A DNA stretch of 64,000 bases from Flavobacterium foetidum (GCF_004634245.1 NZ_SJTF01000001.1:372001-436000); one strand, 5' to 3'; shown: positions 17,418 to 26,223, counted from the stretch's first letter. Notes: generated by a model from the letters alone, not told the origin. Program-made: numbers and translations.

Positions 17418-18049
17418 AATACTTTTCTCTACTTGTAATTTGCCTTTTATTTTCCTGCGGGAAAAAAGAAGATGTTTTGTTGCCAAAATCAAACATTTCG
17501 ATTGTAAAAGATATACAAGATCATTCGTCTATTTATATTTTTTTTAAAAAAGAAGGAAAAGATACCATCGCTGATTTAAATCGAAAAAGCGCCATCATTT
17601 CTACCAATTGGATTTTCAATGTAGACAAACGCATTCCTTTGAAATTAGTGATTCCGCAGGTAATGAAAATGCAGGATAAAAAGCGAAACGAGAAAATGCA
17701 TCAGAATGAAGAATCTGAAAACTATTATTCTTATGCAGATTCTATTGGAAAGAATTTAGCTTTTCTGCCTTTCACGAAAGTGTTTTATAAAATGGAGAAA
17801 CCTGGTCCAGGAAATTTTGTGGTTTACTTTAAAAAAGGAAGAAAACAACAGGTTTTTATGGCAGGTAAGGAAATAAAAATCTCAGAAATATTACAACATT
17901 TTTACAGTATTAAATTTCAAAGAGTGCCAGATTTAGTGTTTTTGTTTGATAAGGATATGAGTTATGAAGAATATCTCCAATATAAAATCTTATTGCAAAA
18001 AGAAGTGACTTGCAATCTCGACAAACTTCCAGTAGAGTACATTTTTTAA
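17414..18049 (+). CDS. Lipoprotein, unknown function
   Basis: 211 residues with lipobox LFSC (Cys15). The mature domain is basic and mixed alpha/beta (PGNFVVYFKKGRKQQ), ending in a Lys-rich helix and a Cys near the C terminus. No family recognised. It stands alone between the pseudogene and the convergent rlmH. Confidence 0.6.
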   Translation: MKYFSLLVICLLFSCGKKEDVLLPKSNISIVKDIQDHSSIYIFFKKEGKDTIADLNRKSAIISTNWIFNVDKRIPLKLVIPQVMKMQDKKRNEKMHQNEESENYYSYADSIGKNLAFLPFTKVFYKMEKPGPGNFVVYFKKGRKQQVFMAGKEIKISEILQHFYSIKFQRVPDLVFLFDKDMSYEEYLQYKILLQKEVTCNLDKLPVEYIF

Positions 18050-18086
18050 AACTGAACACTTAAAACTGAGACTGAACACTGTTTTT

Positions 18087-18560
18087 CTACTGATGATGAT
18101 AAGGTTCGTTTCGTAAAATCGTAAAGCCGCGGTACAATTGTTCGATAAAAAACAATCGAACCATTTGATGTGAGAACGTCATCAGCGAAAGCGAAACTTT
18201 TCCCTGTGCTTTTTTATAAACGGTTTCAGAGAAACCATAAGGTCCGCCAATTACGAAAACTAGTGTTTTGACGCCAGAATTCATCTTTTTTTGTAATTCT
18301 TCTGAGAAACCAACACTGGAGAATGTTTTTCCGTTTTCGTCCAATAAAATTAATTGGTCGGTTGGCGAAAGTTTGGATAAAATTAGTTCACCTTCTTTTT
18401 CTTTCTGCTGACTTTCAGATAAGTTCTTTGCATTTTTGATGTCGGGAATGATTTCCAATTCAAATTTGATGTAAAACGACAAACGTTTGGTATAATCGTC
18501 AATCAGAGTTTGAAGTGATTTGTTATCTGTTTTGCCTATTGCGATAAGTTTGATGTTCAT
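18087..18560 (-). CDS. rlmH: 23S rRNA pseudouridine-1915 N3-methyltransferase RlmH
   Basis: 157 residues from the ATG at 18560, the usual RlmH length; the open frame begins 27 bp earlier but adds a non-family MQLVAKTKP. It is a SPOUT methyltransferase that modifies helix 69 of 23S rRNA. Motifs: FVIGGPYGF, the knot region SLMTFSHQMVRLFFIEQLYR and the C-terminal NEPYHH. Transcribed toward the lipoprotein gene. Confidence 0.95.
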   Translation of the reverse strand: MNIKLIAIGKTDNKSLQTLIDDYTKRLSFYIKFELEIIPDIKNAKNLSESQQKEKEGELILSKLSPTDQLILLDENGKTFSSVGFSEELQKKMNSGVKTLVFVIGGPYGFSETVYKKAQGKVSLSLMTFSHQMVRLFFIEQLYRGFTILRNEPYHHQ

Positions 18561-18573
18561 TGGTTTTGTTTTT

Positions 18574-18686
18574 GCCACTAATTGCACTAATTAGCACGAA
18601 TTTATTTTTTGCCACAGATTAAAAAGATTTCCACAGATTTGTTTTAAGTGGATTAAAAAATCCTTTTAATTCTTTAAATCTGTGGC
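18574..18686. repeat. Intergenic repeats, GCCACTAATT and GCCACAGATT families
   Basis: 18574-18600 repeats an arm of the palindrome at 14798. Right after it, GCCACAGATT (18611) pairs with AAATCTGTGGC (18675-18685), a second palindrome of the same style. Confidence 0.6.
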
Positions 18687-18729
18687 TAAAAAAACTATTT
18701 TTTATTCTCGAAAACCGTTTCAAAATGTT

Positions 18730-18996
18730 CTACAATTGGAAAAGGTTCGAATAATGGTGTAAAATCTTCTTCCATTCTAAGTACGCTTCAGAAGTTCTGA
18801 AACCAACTGTGTGATCTTCTAAAGTATTCCAATCGACTAATAAAAGATATTTATTTTCGACTTCCAAGCATTTTTCCAAACGATGTCCTAAATAACCATC
18901 GATTGATGAAATGTATTGACTTGCTTTTGCAAAATCAGCTTCAAATTGATTTGCTAATTCCGGTTTTACATAAAGAAATGCACTTTCTAAAATCAT
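18730..18996 (-). CDS. Antibiotic biosynthesis monooxygenase (ABM) domain protein, probably frameshifted at its end
   Basis: An 88-residue ferredoxin-like ABM-fold protein of the small quinol or heme monooxygenase group (FEADFAKASQYISSIDGYLGH, then LLLVDWNTLEDHTVGFRTS). The intact frame ends in HHYSNLFQL. The family normally ends in H-H-(Y/F)-(x)-E-P-F-P-x-V-E-H-F, and exactly this tail (FEPFPIVEHFETVF) is readable in another frame, ending at 18695. One missing base near 18757 would explain it, so the protein may have lost its last strand and helix. Confidence 0.7.
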   Translation of the reverse strand: MILESAFLYVKPELANQFEADFAKASQYISSIDGYLGHRLEKCLEVENKYLLLVDWNTLEDHTVGFRTSEAYLEWKKILHHYSNLFQL

Positions 18997-19008
18997 GGTA
19001 AATTAATT

Positions 19009-19080
19009 TTATCTGCTTGATCTGCTTGATCTGCGGGAGAAATTATACTCTCGCAGATTTAGCAGATTCGGCAGATTTTA
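19009..19080. repeat. Intergenic palindrome built of ATCTGC words
   Basis: ATCTGC occurs three times at a 9-bp period on the left (about 19011-19034) and its complement three times on the right (about 19051-19076), around an 8-base loop. Further ATCTGC-like words continue to 19163, into the stop codon of the adenosine deaminase gene. Confidence 0.7.
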
Positions 19081-19159
19081 TTTTTATAATATTTTGAACA
19101 AAAGAATCTGCGTTAATCAGCTTAAATCTGTTTAAAATCTGCGTGCAATCTCACACAGA

Positions 19160-20575
19160 TTAGTTTTTAGAAAACTTCGCTTCAAAAGTCTTAAAACGAT
19201 TGTCTAAATCTTTAATCAATTGTTTTTTAACCGATTCGCCCTGAATAAAACTGTAATTGATGCTATTATAAACGTATTTTTTTATTGTTTCGTAATTCAC
19301 ATCAGGATATCTTTTGGCTAATAAAACATATTGCTCGGTCATATTGCTTCTTAATATTCCCGCATCGTCTGTGCTGATTACAATTGGCACATTAAATTCT
19401 TTATAAAGCGTAAATGGATGTCTATTTTCTTTTACTCTCAAAATGAATTCGTTACTTGCCAGATTAATTTCAATCGGAATGTTTTTTTGAGCCATATATT
19501 TCAATAAATCATACGAGTTGGCTTCATAAGCGATATCCACTCCATGACCAATTCTGTTAGCGCCTGCAACATAAATGGCATCGTTGATGTGCCAAGTCAA
19601 TTCTTCCGGCTGAACCAAACCTAAAGTCAATTCGCCTGCGTGAAGGGTATATTTTACATCTGGAAATTTTGAATGACAGTATTTAAACATCACCATGTGA
19701 AGCCAGTAATCTTTCATAGAAGTTTGACCGTGCTCCGGAGAAACGATGTTTACACCAGCTGTCAATTTACTTTCGCTTGACGAAATAAAAGCAATAACCA
19801 GGTTTTTGAATAAATCTACAGGTTCCATAAAACGAAGGACAAAGTTTTGGTAACGCATGGTGAAGTTTTCGTCATCCATTTTGAGGTCTTTGTGAAGTTT
19901 AGCTATGAAATTAGTATTGAAATCTTCAGCATATTTTTTAGCGTCTTTTTTCTGAAGTGATTTATACAATTCATCCAAAAGTTTTAGAACCGCTTTTTCA
20001 TCTTTTTGAGCAGAAGCTTCGCGAAGTTTTGTATTGAAATCAGTCAGATCCGAAACATTCATGTTACACGGAATCGTTGATAATTGTGTTTCGATATAAA
20101 GGACATTTTCAGCTATAGCACGTTTTTTTAATTCCAGCATTCCTTCTGCAAAATGACCTTGAATCGTAGGTTCGAATTTTATGAAAGAATCAAAGAACTG
20201 GTCGTCAGAAGGTACAGAACCATTATAATCTTTAATCGACCAAGTCTGCATGACCTGTTGTTCGTAGTATTCTAATTTTCCGTTGTTTTTAAGAGAAGAG
20301 AAGTTTTCCCAGTTTCCGTTTGCAGGTTTGGTTTTAGAAACTGCCATAGTTTCCAGATTCAAATAAAAATCTTCTGCAATTGCTCTTTCTAAAAGCGGTT
20401 CTGCATAAACTGATCCAGAAAAATGATGGTGTAAATCGCCTCCTTTAGGCATTTGTTGGAAGAAAGCGGTTAAGAGCGCTTCATTATTTCTGATTTTTTC
20501 TAAATAACTGGCAGCCGATTGAGAAAAGCCGATTTGCGCCATAAAAATGCAGAAAAGTGTAATTATTCTTGTCAT
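19160..20575 (-). CDS. Secreted adenosine deaminase-like protein
   Basis: A 471-residue exported amidohydrolase with a signal peptide ending in GFSQ (about residue 19). Zinc and catalytic motifs of the adenosine deaminase family are present: MPKGGDLHHHFSGS (43-56), YTLHAGEL, RIGHGVDI, and STDDAGI with the paired Asp. The extra N-terminal stretch and size resemble secreted ADGF-type deaminases. It would convert extracellular or periplasmic adenosine to inosine. A secreted 5'-nucleotidase is encoded at 50.6-52.3 kb. Confidence 0.85.
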   Translation of the reverse strand: MTRIITLFCIFMAQIGFSQSAASYLEKIRNNEALLTAFFQQMPKGGDLHHHFSGSVYAEPLLERAIAEDFYLNLETMAVSKTKPANGNWENFSSLKNNGKLEYYEQQVMQTWSIKDYNGSVPSDDQFFDSFIKFEPTIQGHFAEGMLELKKRAIAENVLYIETQLSTIPCNMNVSDLTDFNTKLREASAQKDEKAVLKLLDELYKSLQKKDAKKYAEDFNTNFIAKLHKDLKMDDENFTMRYQNFVLRFMEPVDLFKNLVIAFISSSESKLTAGVNIVSPEHGQTSMKDYWLHMVMFKYCHSKFPDVKYTLHAGELTLGLVQPEELTWHINDAIYVAGANRIGHGVDIAYEANSYDLLKYMAQKNIPIEINLASNEFILRVKENRHPFTLYKEFNVPIVISTDDAGILRSNMTEQYVLLAKRYPDVNYETIKKYVYNSINYSFIQGESVKKQLIKDLDNRFKTFEAKFSKN

Positions 20576-20596
20576 ACTCTAAGATTAAATTACGCG

Positions 20597-20604
20597 CAAA
20601 TATA
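20597..20604 (-). promoter_or_regulatory. Possible -7 element for the adenosine deaminase gene
   Basis: Minus-strand TATATTTG (fits TAnnTTTG), 21 bp before the ATG. No TTG at the right distance. Confidence 0.4.
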
Positions 20605-20652
20605 CGATTTTCTGCGAAAATTTGAAAATCGAATTTCGTTGAGTTGAATTTT

Positions 20653-20772
20653 TACCGCAAAGAGCGCAAGGTTTTTTGATATGTGAGGCTTAATATAAAC
20701 GCAAAAGTTCGCAAAGCTCTGTGTGAAAAAACTTTGCGAACTTTGCGTAATTCTTTGTGTGCCTTGCGGTTA
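20653..20772. repeat. Intergenic repeat, TACCGCAAAGAGCGCAAGG family, copy 1
   Basis: Starts with TACCGCAAAGAGCGCAAGG and ends with CCTTGCGGTTA; the inner arms GCAAAGTTCGCAAAG-like and CTTTGCGAACTTTGCG are also inverted. A second copy follows 21 bp later. Confidence 0.75.
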
Positions 20773-20793
20773 TTTTTTTGCTGTGGTGAGTTT

Positions 20794-20914
20794 TACCGTA
20801 AAGAGCGCAAGGTTTTATTATTTACTGAGCTTAGTATAAACGCAAAGTTAGCAAAGCTTTATCTAAAAAAAAACTTTGCGAACTTTGCGTAATTCTTCGC
20901 GTTCCTTGCGGTTA
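20794..20914. repeat. Intergenic repeat, TACCGCAAAGAGCGCAAGG family, copy 2
   Basis: A direct tandem copy of 20653-20772 with the same ends and the same ACTTTGCGAACTTTGCG core. The apparent reading frame that spans both copies is an artefact of the repeat. It is followed by short TTAGCATCTTAG words (20921-20950). Confidence 0.75.
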
Positions 20915-20955
20915 AAAAAAACTTAGGACCTTAGCATCTTAGTATCTCAGCACCT

Positions 20956-21240
20956 TTAAGAAAAAAGTACATCACGAATTTCCTCAACCTTATCAAAAAC
21001 GCTTTTAGCAAAAGGACAAAGTGGGATAATTTTCAGATTGTTATTTCGAGCATAGTCTACAGCAGCCAAAACCAGTTTTTTACCAACGCCTTTTCCGTTA
21101 AATTCAGGACTTACTTCGGTGTGGTCAATGATAAATTTTGAATCTCCAGCCCAGGTGTAGGTCATTTTTCCAGCTTCTTTTCCGTCTTCTATTGCTTCAA
21201 AATGACCTTTTTTTATATCGTTAATTTGTTGAATTTCCAT
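20956..21240 (-). CDS. Small GNAT-fold acetyltransferase
   Basis: 94 residues of the short GCN5-related family (YidJ/Gtf3c-type). The acetyl-CoA loop GKGVGKKLV lies at about 49-57, preceded by HTEVSPEFNG, and the segment CPFAKSVF near the end is typical of the group. Substrate unknown. It is the last gene of the pirin-OsmC-GNAT unit, 5 bp after the OsmC gene. Confidence 0.85.
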   Translation of the reverse strand: MEIQQINDIKKGHFEAIEDGKEAGKMTYTWAGDSKFIIDHTEVSPEFNGKGVGKKLVLAAVDYARNNNLKIIPLCPFAKSVFDKVEEIRDVLFS

Positions 21241-21245
21241 ATTTT

Positions 21246-21641
21246 TTATACTAAAGAAGTTTTTATTTCGATTGTGTTTTTAAGTGTTTTATGAACAGGA
21301 CAACTGTTTGCGATTTTCAAAATGCGTTGTTTTTGTGTGTCGTCTACATTTCCTGTAATCAAGATTTTCGTTGAAAATAAAGAAACCGTATGCTCTTCGT
21401 TTTTTTCAAAATCTACCCAGATAGAAAGTTCAGGTACATCCCAAGCTTTACGGTCAATATACATTCTCAAGGTAATTAGTGTACAAGAGGCAAGAGATGA
21501 CGCTAGAAGTTCAAAAGGACTAAAACCTAAATTTTTTCCGCCCATTTCTTGTGGTTCGTCCGAAATTAAAATATTACCGGTTTTAGAGGTTATTTCTGTA
21601 CGATATTTTCTGGTATCGATTGTTGCTTTAACGGTATCCAT
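21246..21641 (-). CDS. OsmC/Ohr family peroxide-reducing protein
   Basis: 131 residues with the two family cysteines, in LASSLASCTLITL (about 47-59) and NSCPVHKTL (about 112-120). These form the thiol peroxidase pair that reduces organic hydroperoxides. The gene starts 2 bp after pirin ends and is clearly cotranscribed. Confidence 0.88.
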   Translation of the reverse strand: MDTVKATIDTRKYRTEITSKTGNILISDEPQEMGGKNLGFSPFELLASSLASCTLITLRMYIDRKAWDVPELSIWVDFEKNEEHTVSLFSTKILITGNVDDTQKQRILKIANSCPVHKTLKNTIEIKTSLV

Positions 21642-21643
21642 AA

Positions 21644-22525
21644 TTATTTGATTCTTGGTTCTGGTAATGGTACAAATTCAGTTTCGCCTGGAACTTTTGG
21701 GAAAGTCTGTTCTGTCCAGTCTTTTTTAGCTTTTTCGATGAGGTTTTTGTCTGATGAAACAAAGTTCCAAAAGATAAAATGCTCTTCAGGAAACGGCTCT
21801 CCACCAAAAAGATATACAGTTGAATTTGCAGCAATTTCAAATTCACAAAGAGAGGCTTCAGTTGTAATCAGAATTTGTCGTGGATCGTATGTATGCTCTC
21901 CATTTTTGATGCTTCCATCCAAAATGTATAAACCGCTTTCGCCAAATAAATGTTGTCCGATATTGATTTTCTTAGCTTCCTTACTCTTGATTTCAATAAA
22001 ATACAACGGACTATAAACTGGAACTGGAGATTTTTTGCCAAAAGCTTCGCCAGCTATTAATTTGTACGAAACGCTATCTTCTTCCCAAGCCGGAATATCG
22101 TCTGCTTCAACATGGGTAAAATTAGGTTCCATTTGTTCTAACTCTTTTGGAAGTGCCACCCAGATTTGTAATCCGTGAAGCATTTTGTCTGAATGTCTTA
22201 AATATTCAGGAGTTCTTTCAGAATGAACGATTCCTTTTCCGGCGGTCATCCAGTTTACGGCGCCTGGTTTTATTTCCAGTTCGGTTCCTAAACTGTCTCG
22301 GTGCATAATGCTTCCTTCAAACAAAAATGTCAAAGTTGAAAGTCCGATATGCGGATGCGGCGGGACATCCATATTTTCATGGTCACTTAAATGCGCAGGT
22401 CCCATATGGTCGATAAATACAAATGGTCCGACAGCTCTTTTTTCACGGAAAGGCAATAAACGACCTACCATAAAGTTGCCAATATTGGCAGCACGTTCTT
22501 CGATAATTAAACTGATATTTGACAT
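21644..22525 (-). CDS. Pirin family protein
   Basis: A 293-residue bicupin. The N-terminal metal site is visible in PPHPHIGLST (two His) and in GIVHSERT (His and Glu). YhaK-type pirins act as quercetin dioxygenase-like enzymes or redox sensors. First gene of a unit with OsmC and a GNAT enzyme, which fits a response to reactive compounds. A -7 element lies 22 bp upstream. Confidence 0.9.
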   Translation of the reverse strand: MSNISLIIEERAANIGNFMVGRLLPFREKRAVGPFVFIDHMGPAHLSDHENMDVPPHPHIGLSTLTFLFEGSIMHRDSLGTELEIKPGAVNWMTAGKGIVHSERTPEYLRHSDKMLHGLQIWVALPKELEQMEPNFTHVEADDIPAWEEDSVSYKLIAGEAFGKKSPVPVYSPLYFIEIKSKEAKKINIGQHLFGESGLYILDGSIKNGEHTYDPRQILITTEASLCEFEIAANSTVYLFGGEPFPEEHFIFWNFVSSDKNLIEKAKKDWTEQTFPKVPGETEFVPLPEPRIK

Positions 22526-22547
22526 GTGGTATTATTTGATTTGAAAA

Positions 22548-22555
22548 CAAAATTA
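22548..22555 (-). promoter_or_regulatory. -7 element for the pirin-OsmC-GNAT operon
   Basis: Minus-strand TAATTTTG matches TAnnTTTG, 22 bp before the pirin ATG. The -33 box is not clear. Confidence 0.45.
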
Positions 22556-22672
22556 CAGTTGTGATAGAAATCTGTAACTTAATTTAGGTTAAGAAAGCTT
22601 GTTTTTTGTGTTAGCTATAAAAGTAGGGAAAATGTAGAATAATTCAAACGCTTCTTTTACATAGTCTTGTTT

Positions 22673-22798
22673 GTCATTTCGACGAAGGAGAAATCGCACT
22701 CGGGATTCTACAAAGATTGGCGCTTTACTTTGCGGAGCTACTTGTGGAGATTTGCTTCGCCTGTTCGCTATCGCTCGGGTCTCCTTCGTCGAAATAAC
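22673..22798. repeat. Intergenic palindrome with TTTCGACGAAGGAGA ends
   Basis: Inverted 19-bp ends (22673-22691 with 22780-22798, 18 of 19 matching). The inner part holds GATTTGCTTCGCCTGTTCG and GCTCGGGTC, shared with the repeat before folP. The whole space between the pirin unit and the AlkD-like gene is this element plus A+T-rich flanks. Confidence 0.8.
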
Positions 22799-22820
22799 AA
22801 AAATGTGAAAACTCATTACA

Positions 22821-23921
22821 TTAATCAATCAATTCAAACTCCAAAACTTCACTCTCCGTTCCATTAATAATAATCGACAGTTGATGAACTCCCGTATAAA
22901 AAACTCGAGTCGTAATCAATTTAAAAGACTGATTTCTTTCAATCTTAATCAATTGATTCGGATGATAGATTTTCTCACTGATTTTAAAGACTTTTTTTGC
23001 CAGATGTCCTTTTGCTTTTTTATAATGGACAGCGTATTCTAAACGAACCGTTTTTGGTTCTTCATTTTTATTATTTAAATGAAATTGGAACTGAAGATAA
23101 TCTCCAATTTTTACAGTCGGTGTTTTAATTTCGAAAGATGAAAGTTCAATATTACTGCTTTCTAAACCATAATGACTCAGGATTTCCGGATGTCCTTGTT
23201 TTAATAAAGTTCGGCATCCATGTTTGATAATTCCGTCGGTTTCTTTGCTTTGTCCTTTCCATTTGGATGCGATTTCTAATACAATCTGCGGATTATCTTT
23301 GGCAATATCATTTAAATTATTGGCAACACTTCTTCGAACATATTCGGAAGGATCGTTTTTTAGATTTTCTAAAATTGGAAGAATAGAAGAGGGATCTTTC
23401 TTCAAAAACGGAATCGCCATTGCCCACGGTAATCTCGGACGTGAGCCTTCGCTAGCCAAACGACGCACATGATGATTTTCATGCAAGGACCATTTGATCA
23501 TTTCATCAATCATTTGTTCTTTGTATTTTAAAATGAAAGGACGAACGGCAAATTCACAACTAATAAATTGGGTAACAGAAACAAAGGCTTTTTTTGAAGT
23601 TTCAAAATCTTCTAAACCGTACATTTCGATATAATCAGCAAAGAAAATAAAAGCCAAATTACTGTCGGCAAAGTTGTTTTTTCTTAGATTATCTATGATT
23701 TTATCAATTAAAGCAACGGCTTCTGGAAAATTTTGTGGCATAAACTGATGAAAAACAACAGTAGTATGTTTCATTCTTTCTTTCCATTCTTTTTGCGCAA
23801 AATTCTCATCAAAAATGGCGTCGATGAATTTTTGTTTTTCGAATGTTGGATAAACTTCAGCGACAGCCTTGCTGAAATTTTCGTAAAAAGAAACTGAGTA
23901 AATATCTTTAATTAATCCCAT
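22821..23921 (-). CDS. AlkD-like DNA alkylation repair protein (HEAT repeats)
   Basis: 366 residues from the ATG at 23921. A longer frame to 23945 overlaps a -7 element and is rejected. The N-terminal about 250 residues are helical HEAT-like repeats of the AlkC/AlkD group (DPSEYVRRSVANNLNDIAKD, ASEGSRPRLPWA), which excise alkylated bases without flipping. The last about 100 residues are beta-rich, not part of the glycosylase fold, and resemble an Ig-like add-on. Transcribed alone. Confidence 0.82.
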   Translation of the reverse strand: MGLIKDIYSVSFYENFSKAVAEVYPTFEKQKFIDAIFDENFAQKEWKERMKHTTVVFHQFMPQNFPEAVALIDKIIDNLRKNNFADSNLAFIFFADYIEMYGLEDFETSKKAFVSVTQFISCEFAVRPFILKYKEQMIDEMIKWSLHENHHVRRLASEGSRPRLPWAMAIPFLKKDPSSILPILENLKNDPSEYVRRSVANNLNDIAKDNPQIVLEIASKWKGQSKETDGIIKHGCRTLLKQGHPEILSHYGLESSNIELSSFEIKTPTVKIGDYLQFQFHLNNKNEEPKTVRLEYAVHYKKAKGHLAKKVFKISEKIYHPNQLIKIERNQSFKLITTRVFYTGVHQLSIIINGTESEVLEFELID

Positions 23922-23942
23922 GATTTTTGTTTGAATAAACCT

Positions 23943-23950
23943 CAAAGATA
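23943..23950 (-). promoter_or_regulatory. -7 element that sets the start of the AlkD-like gene
   Basis: Minus-strand TATCTTTG (TAnnTTTG) overlaps the upstream ATG at 23943-23945, so transcription begins downstream of it and translation at 23921. Confidence 0.5.
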
Positions 23951-24071
23951 TTTAATTGATCGCTTATTAAGAGGTTAAGTTTTGTTAAGAATTGTAACTT
24001 TATTTTTCATACTGTCTTAAGGGTTAAAAAAGAGATATTTAATGTTTTAATTGTTGAAGCATCTTTTTTTA

Positions 24072-24221
24072 AACACATAGAAACATAGATTTTATATTTA
24101 GCGCAACTAAAGAATTTAGAAAAAATCTAGATTTTAACACATAGATTGCAGTTAAAGCTATGTGTATTTCTGCAAGTGAAACGCTTTTTAAAGTCAAAGT
24201 ACAACTCTGTTTCTATGTGTT
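24072..24221. repeat. Intergenic palindromic repeat, CACATAGAAACATAG family, copy 2
   Basis: Same inverted 17-mer ends as copy 1 (24072-24088 and 24205-24221, 16 of 17 matching) and the same core CTATGTG...AGTGAAACGC. The remaining bases between the AlkD-like gene and nadC are A+T rich without genes. Confidence 0.8.
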
Positions 24222-24335
24222 AAAAAAAAGAGGTGTTTTCTGTATTACAAAAGCGAATAATAAACTTTTCGCAAAAACTAAACTTTTAATTCCATAAAAT
24301 AAATTCTAATTTAGCGTATTATTAAAAATAAGAAA

Positions 24336-25193
24336 ATGATAAGTAAAGTTCAGTTTCAATCAGAGTTGCAGCTTTTGATAAGCAATGCCATTAGAGAAGA
24401 TGTTGGCAGAGGAGATTACAGTTCACTGGCTTGTATTCCTGATACGGCTCATGGTCAGGCAAAATTATTGGTAAAAGACCAAGGAATAATCGCGGGCGTT
24501 GAACTTGCCAAAATGATTTTTGAATATGTGGATCCAAAACTAAAAGTAAAAACGTATATAGAAGACGGAACGCATGTAGAATATGGCCAAGTCGTTTTTG
24601 AAGTTTCTGGAAGTTCGCAATCTATTTTAAAAGCTGAAAGGGTGGTTTTGAATACCATGCAGAGAATGTCTGCAATTGCGACTAAAACGAATCAATATGC
24701 ACAGCTTTTAGAAGGAACTGGAGCTAAAATTTTGGACACTCGAAAAACAACACCGAATTTTAGAGTAGCAGAAAAATGGGCAGTAAAAATTGGCGGAGGA
24801 GAAAATCACCGTTTTGCTCTTTATGATATGGTAATGCTAAAAGATAATCATATTGATTTTGCAGGAGGAATTACTCGTGCAATTGCCAAAACAAAAGAAT
24901 ATTTAAAAGAAAATAAGCTAGACTTAAAGATTATTGTAGAAGCTCGTAATCTAGATGAAATTAGAGAGATTCTTTTAAGCGATGGTGTTCATAGAATCTT
25001 GATTGACAATTTTAATTACGAAGACACTAAAACTGCAGTAAATTTGATTGGTACAAAATGCCAAACAGAATCTTCGGGAAACATCAACGAAAAAACAATC
25101 CGTGAATATGCTTTGTGCGGTGTTAATTATATTTCGTCTGGAGCTTTAACACATTCTGTTTATAATATGGATTTGAGTTTGAAAGCTTTTTAG
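24336..25193 (+). CDS. nadC: Nicotinate-nucleotide pyrophosphorylase (carboxylating)
   Basis: 285 residues. Converts quinolinate and PRPP to nicotinate mononucleotide in NAD synthesis. Signature residues: AIREDVGRGDYSS near the start, DTRKTTPNFR (about 129-138), KIGGGENHRFALYDMVMLKDNHI, VEARN, DNF and ISSGALTHS at the C terminus. Followed by a membrane protein gene after 105 bp of word-like A+T-rich sequence (GAGTTATAAGTTATGAGTT). Confidence 0.96.
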   Translation: MISKVQFQSELQLLISNAIREDVGRGDYSSLACIPDTAHGQAKLLVKDQGIIAGVELAKMIFEYVDPKLKVKTYIEDGTHVEYGQVVFEVSGSSQSILKAERVVLNTMQRMSAIATKTNQYAQLLEGTGAKILDTRKTTPNFRVAEKWAVKIGGGENHRFALYDMVMLKDNHIDFAGGITRAIAKTKEYLKENKLDLKIIVEARNLDEIREILLSDGVHRILIDNFNYEDTKTAVNLIGTKCQTESSGNINEKTIREYALCGVNYISSGALTHSVYNMDLSLKAF

Positions 25194-25298
25194 GGGAGTT
25201 AAGAGTTTTGAGTTATAAGTTATGAGTTTGGTTCTGAAATAAAGTCGACTTAGGTGTAAATCTAAAATTTAAACTCAACAATCTAAAATCAAAAAGAT

Positions 25299-26222
25299 AT
25301 GTCGCAAGAGATAGAAGCTCGGATAGAGAAACTGCCAATAATACGTAATCTCGCCCGACTTTTAAAAACAATAAAATTGCCATGGCTAGAAGGTTTCTCG
25401 CTGTATGATTTGCTTGAAATGTATACTTTAGGAATTCTTGAAGGTGCATTTTCGTATCATGCCAGTGCAGTTTCTTTTAGCTTTTTTATGGCATTGTTTC
25501 CATTTGCACTATTCATTCTGAACTTAATTCCGTTTATTCCAATAGAGAATTTTCAGGAAGATTTTCTACAGTTCGTGCAGCAGAGCGTGCCTCCTAATAC
25601 TTTTGATGCCATAAGCAAAATCATCAGCGATATCTTAAACAACAGTCATTCGGGCTTATTGTCTTCGGGATTTTTGCTTTCTATTTTTTTGATGGCTAAT
25701 GGCATCAACGGAATTTTAAGTGGTTTCGAATCGTCTAAGCATGTTTTTGATAAAAGAGGCTTTTTTAGGCAATATTTGGTTGCACTTGCTATTTCACTTG
25801 TAATGACAGTTATTTTGTTTGTTACAGTGGCAACAATAGTTGTTTTTGAGGTATTTATTCAAAAAACGATTATTCAGGATGTATTAAGCGACAGAATTCC
25901 GCTTATTATTTTGGGGCGTTATTTGTTTGTTATATTAATGATTTTGATAACAACTTCAATATTATTGCGTTATGGAACAAAACAATACAATAAAGTGCCT
26001 TTTATTAGTATTGGCTCTGTTTTTACAACAGTGTTAATTGTTATATCTTCATTCTTTTTTGGGATTTGGGTTATAAAATTTTCAAAATATAACGAACTTT
26101 ATGGTTCAATTGGAACTTTATTGATTCTAATGTTTTATATTTGGATAAACTGTATGATTCTGCTTTTAGGGTTCGAACTGAATGCTTCTATCAGAAAATT
26201 AAAACAAAAAAAAGAAAAATGA
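25299..26222 (+). CDS. YihY/UPF0761 family membrane protein (RNase BN-like)
   Basis: 307 residues with six predicted helices. The family segment AFSYHASAVSFSFFMALFPFALFIL follows a short N-terminal helix, and the C-terminal helix reads MFYIWINCMILLLGFELNA. Once called RNase BN, these proteins have no proven nuclease activity and probably have a transport role. It starts a tight plus-strand run with DUF2147 and metallo-beta-lactamase genes (1 and 11 bp gaps). Confidence 0.85.
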   Translation: MSQEIEARIEKLPIIRNLARLLKTIKLPWLEGFSLYDLLEMYTLGILEGAFSYHASAVSFSFFMALFPFALFILNLIPFIPIENFQEDFLQFVQQSVPPNTFDAISKIISDILNNSHSGLLSSGFLLSIFLMANGINGILSGFESSKHVFDKRGFFRQYLVALAISLVMTVILFVTVATIVVFEVFIQKTIIQDVLSDRIPLIILGRYLFVILMILITTSILLRYGTKQYNKVPFISIGSVFTTVLIVISSFFFGIWVIKFSKYNELYGSIGTLLILMFYIWINCMILLLGFELNASIRKLKQKKEK

Positions 26223-26223
26223 T

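Noticed and set aside
20683..20892. Open frame of 69 codons
   Set aside because: It runs through two copies of an intergenic repeat; its Lys/Ala/Asn words come from the repeat.
22667..22867. Open frames on both strands between the pirin and AlkD-like genes
   Set aside because: They lie on the palindrome with TTTCGACGAAGG ends and mirror each other.
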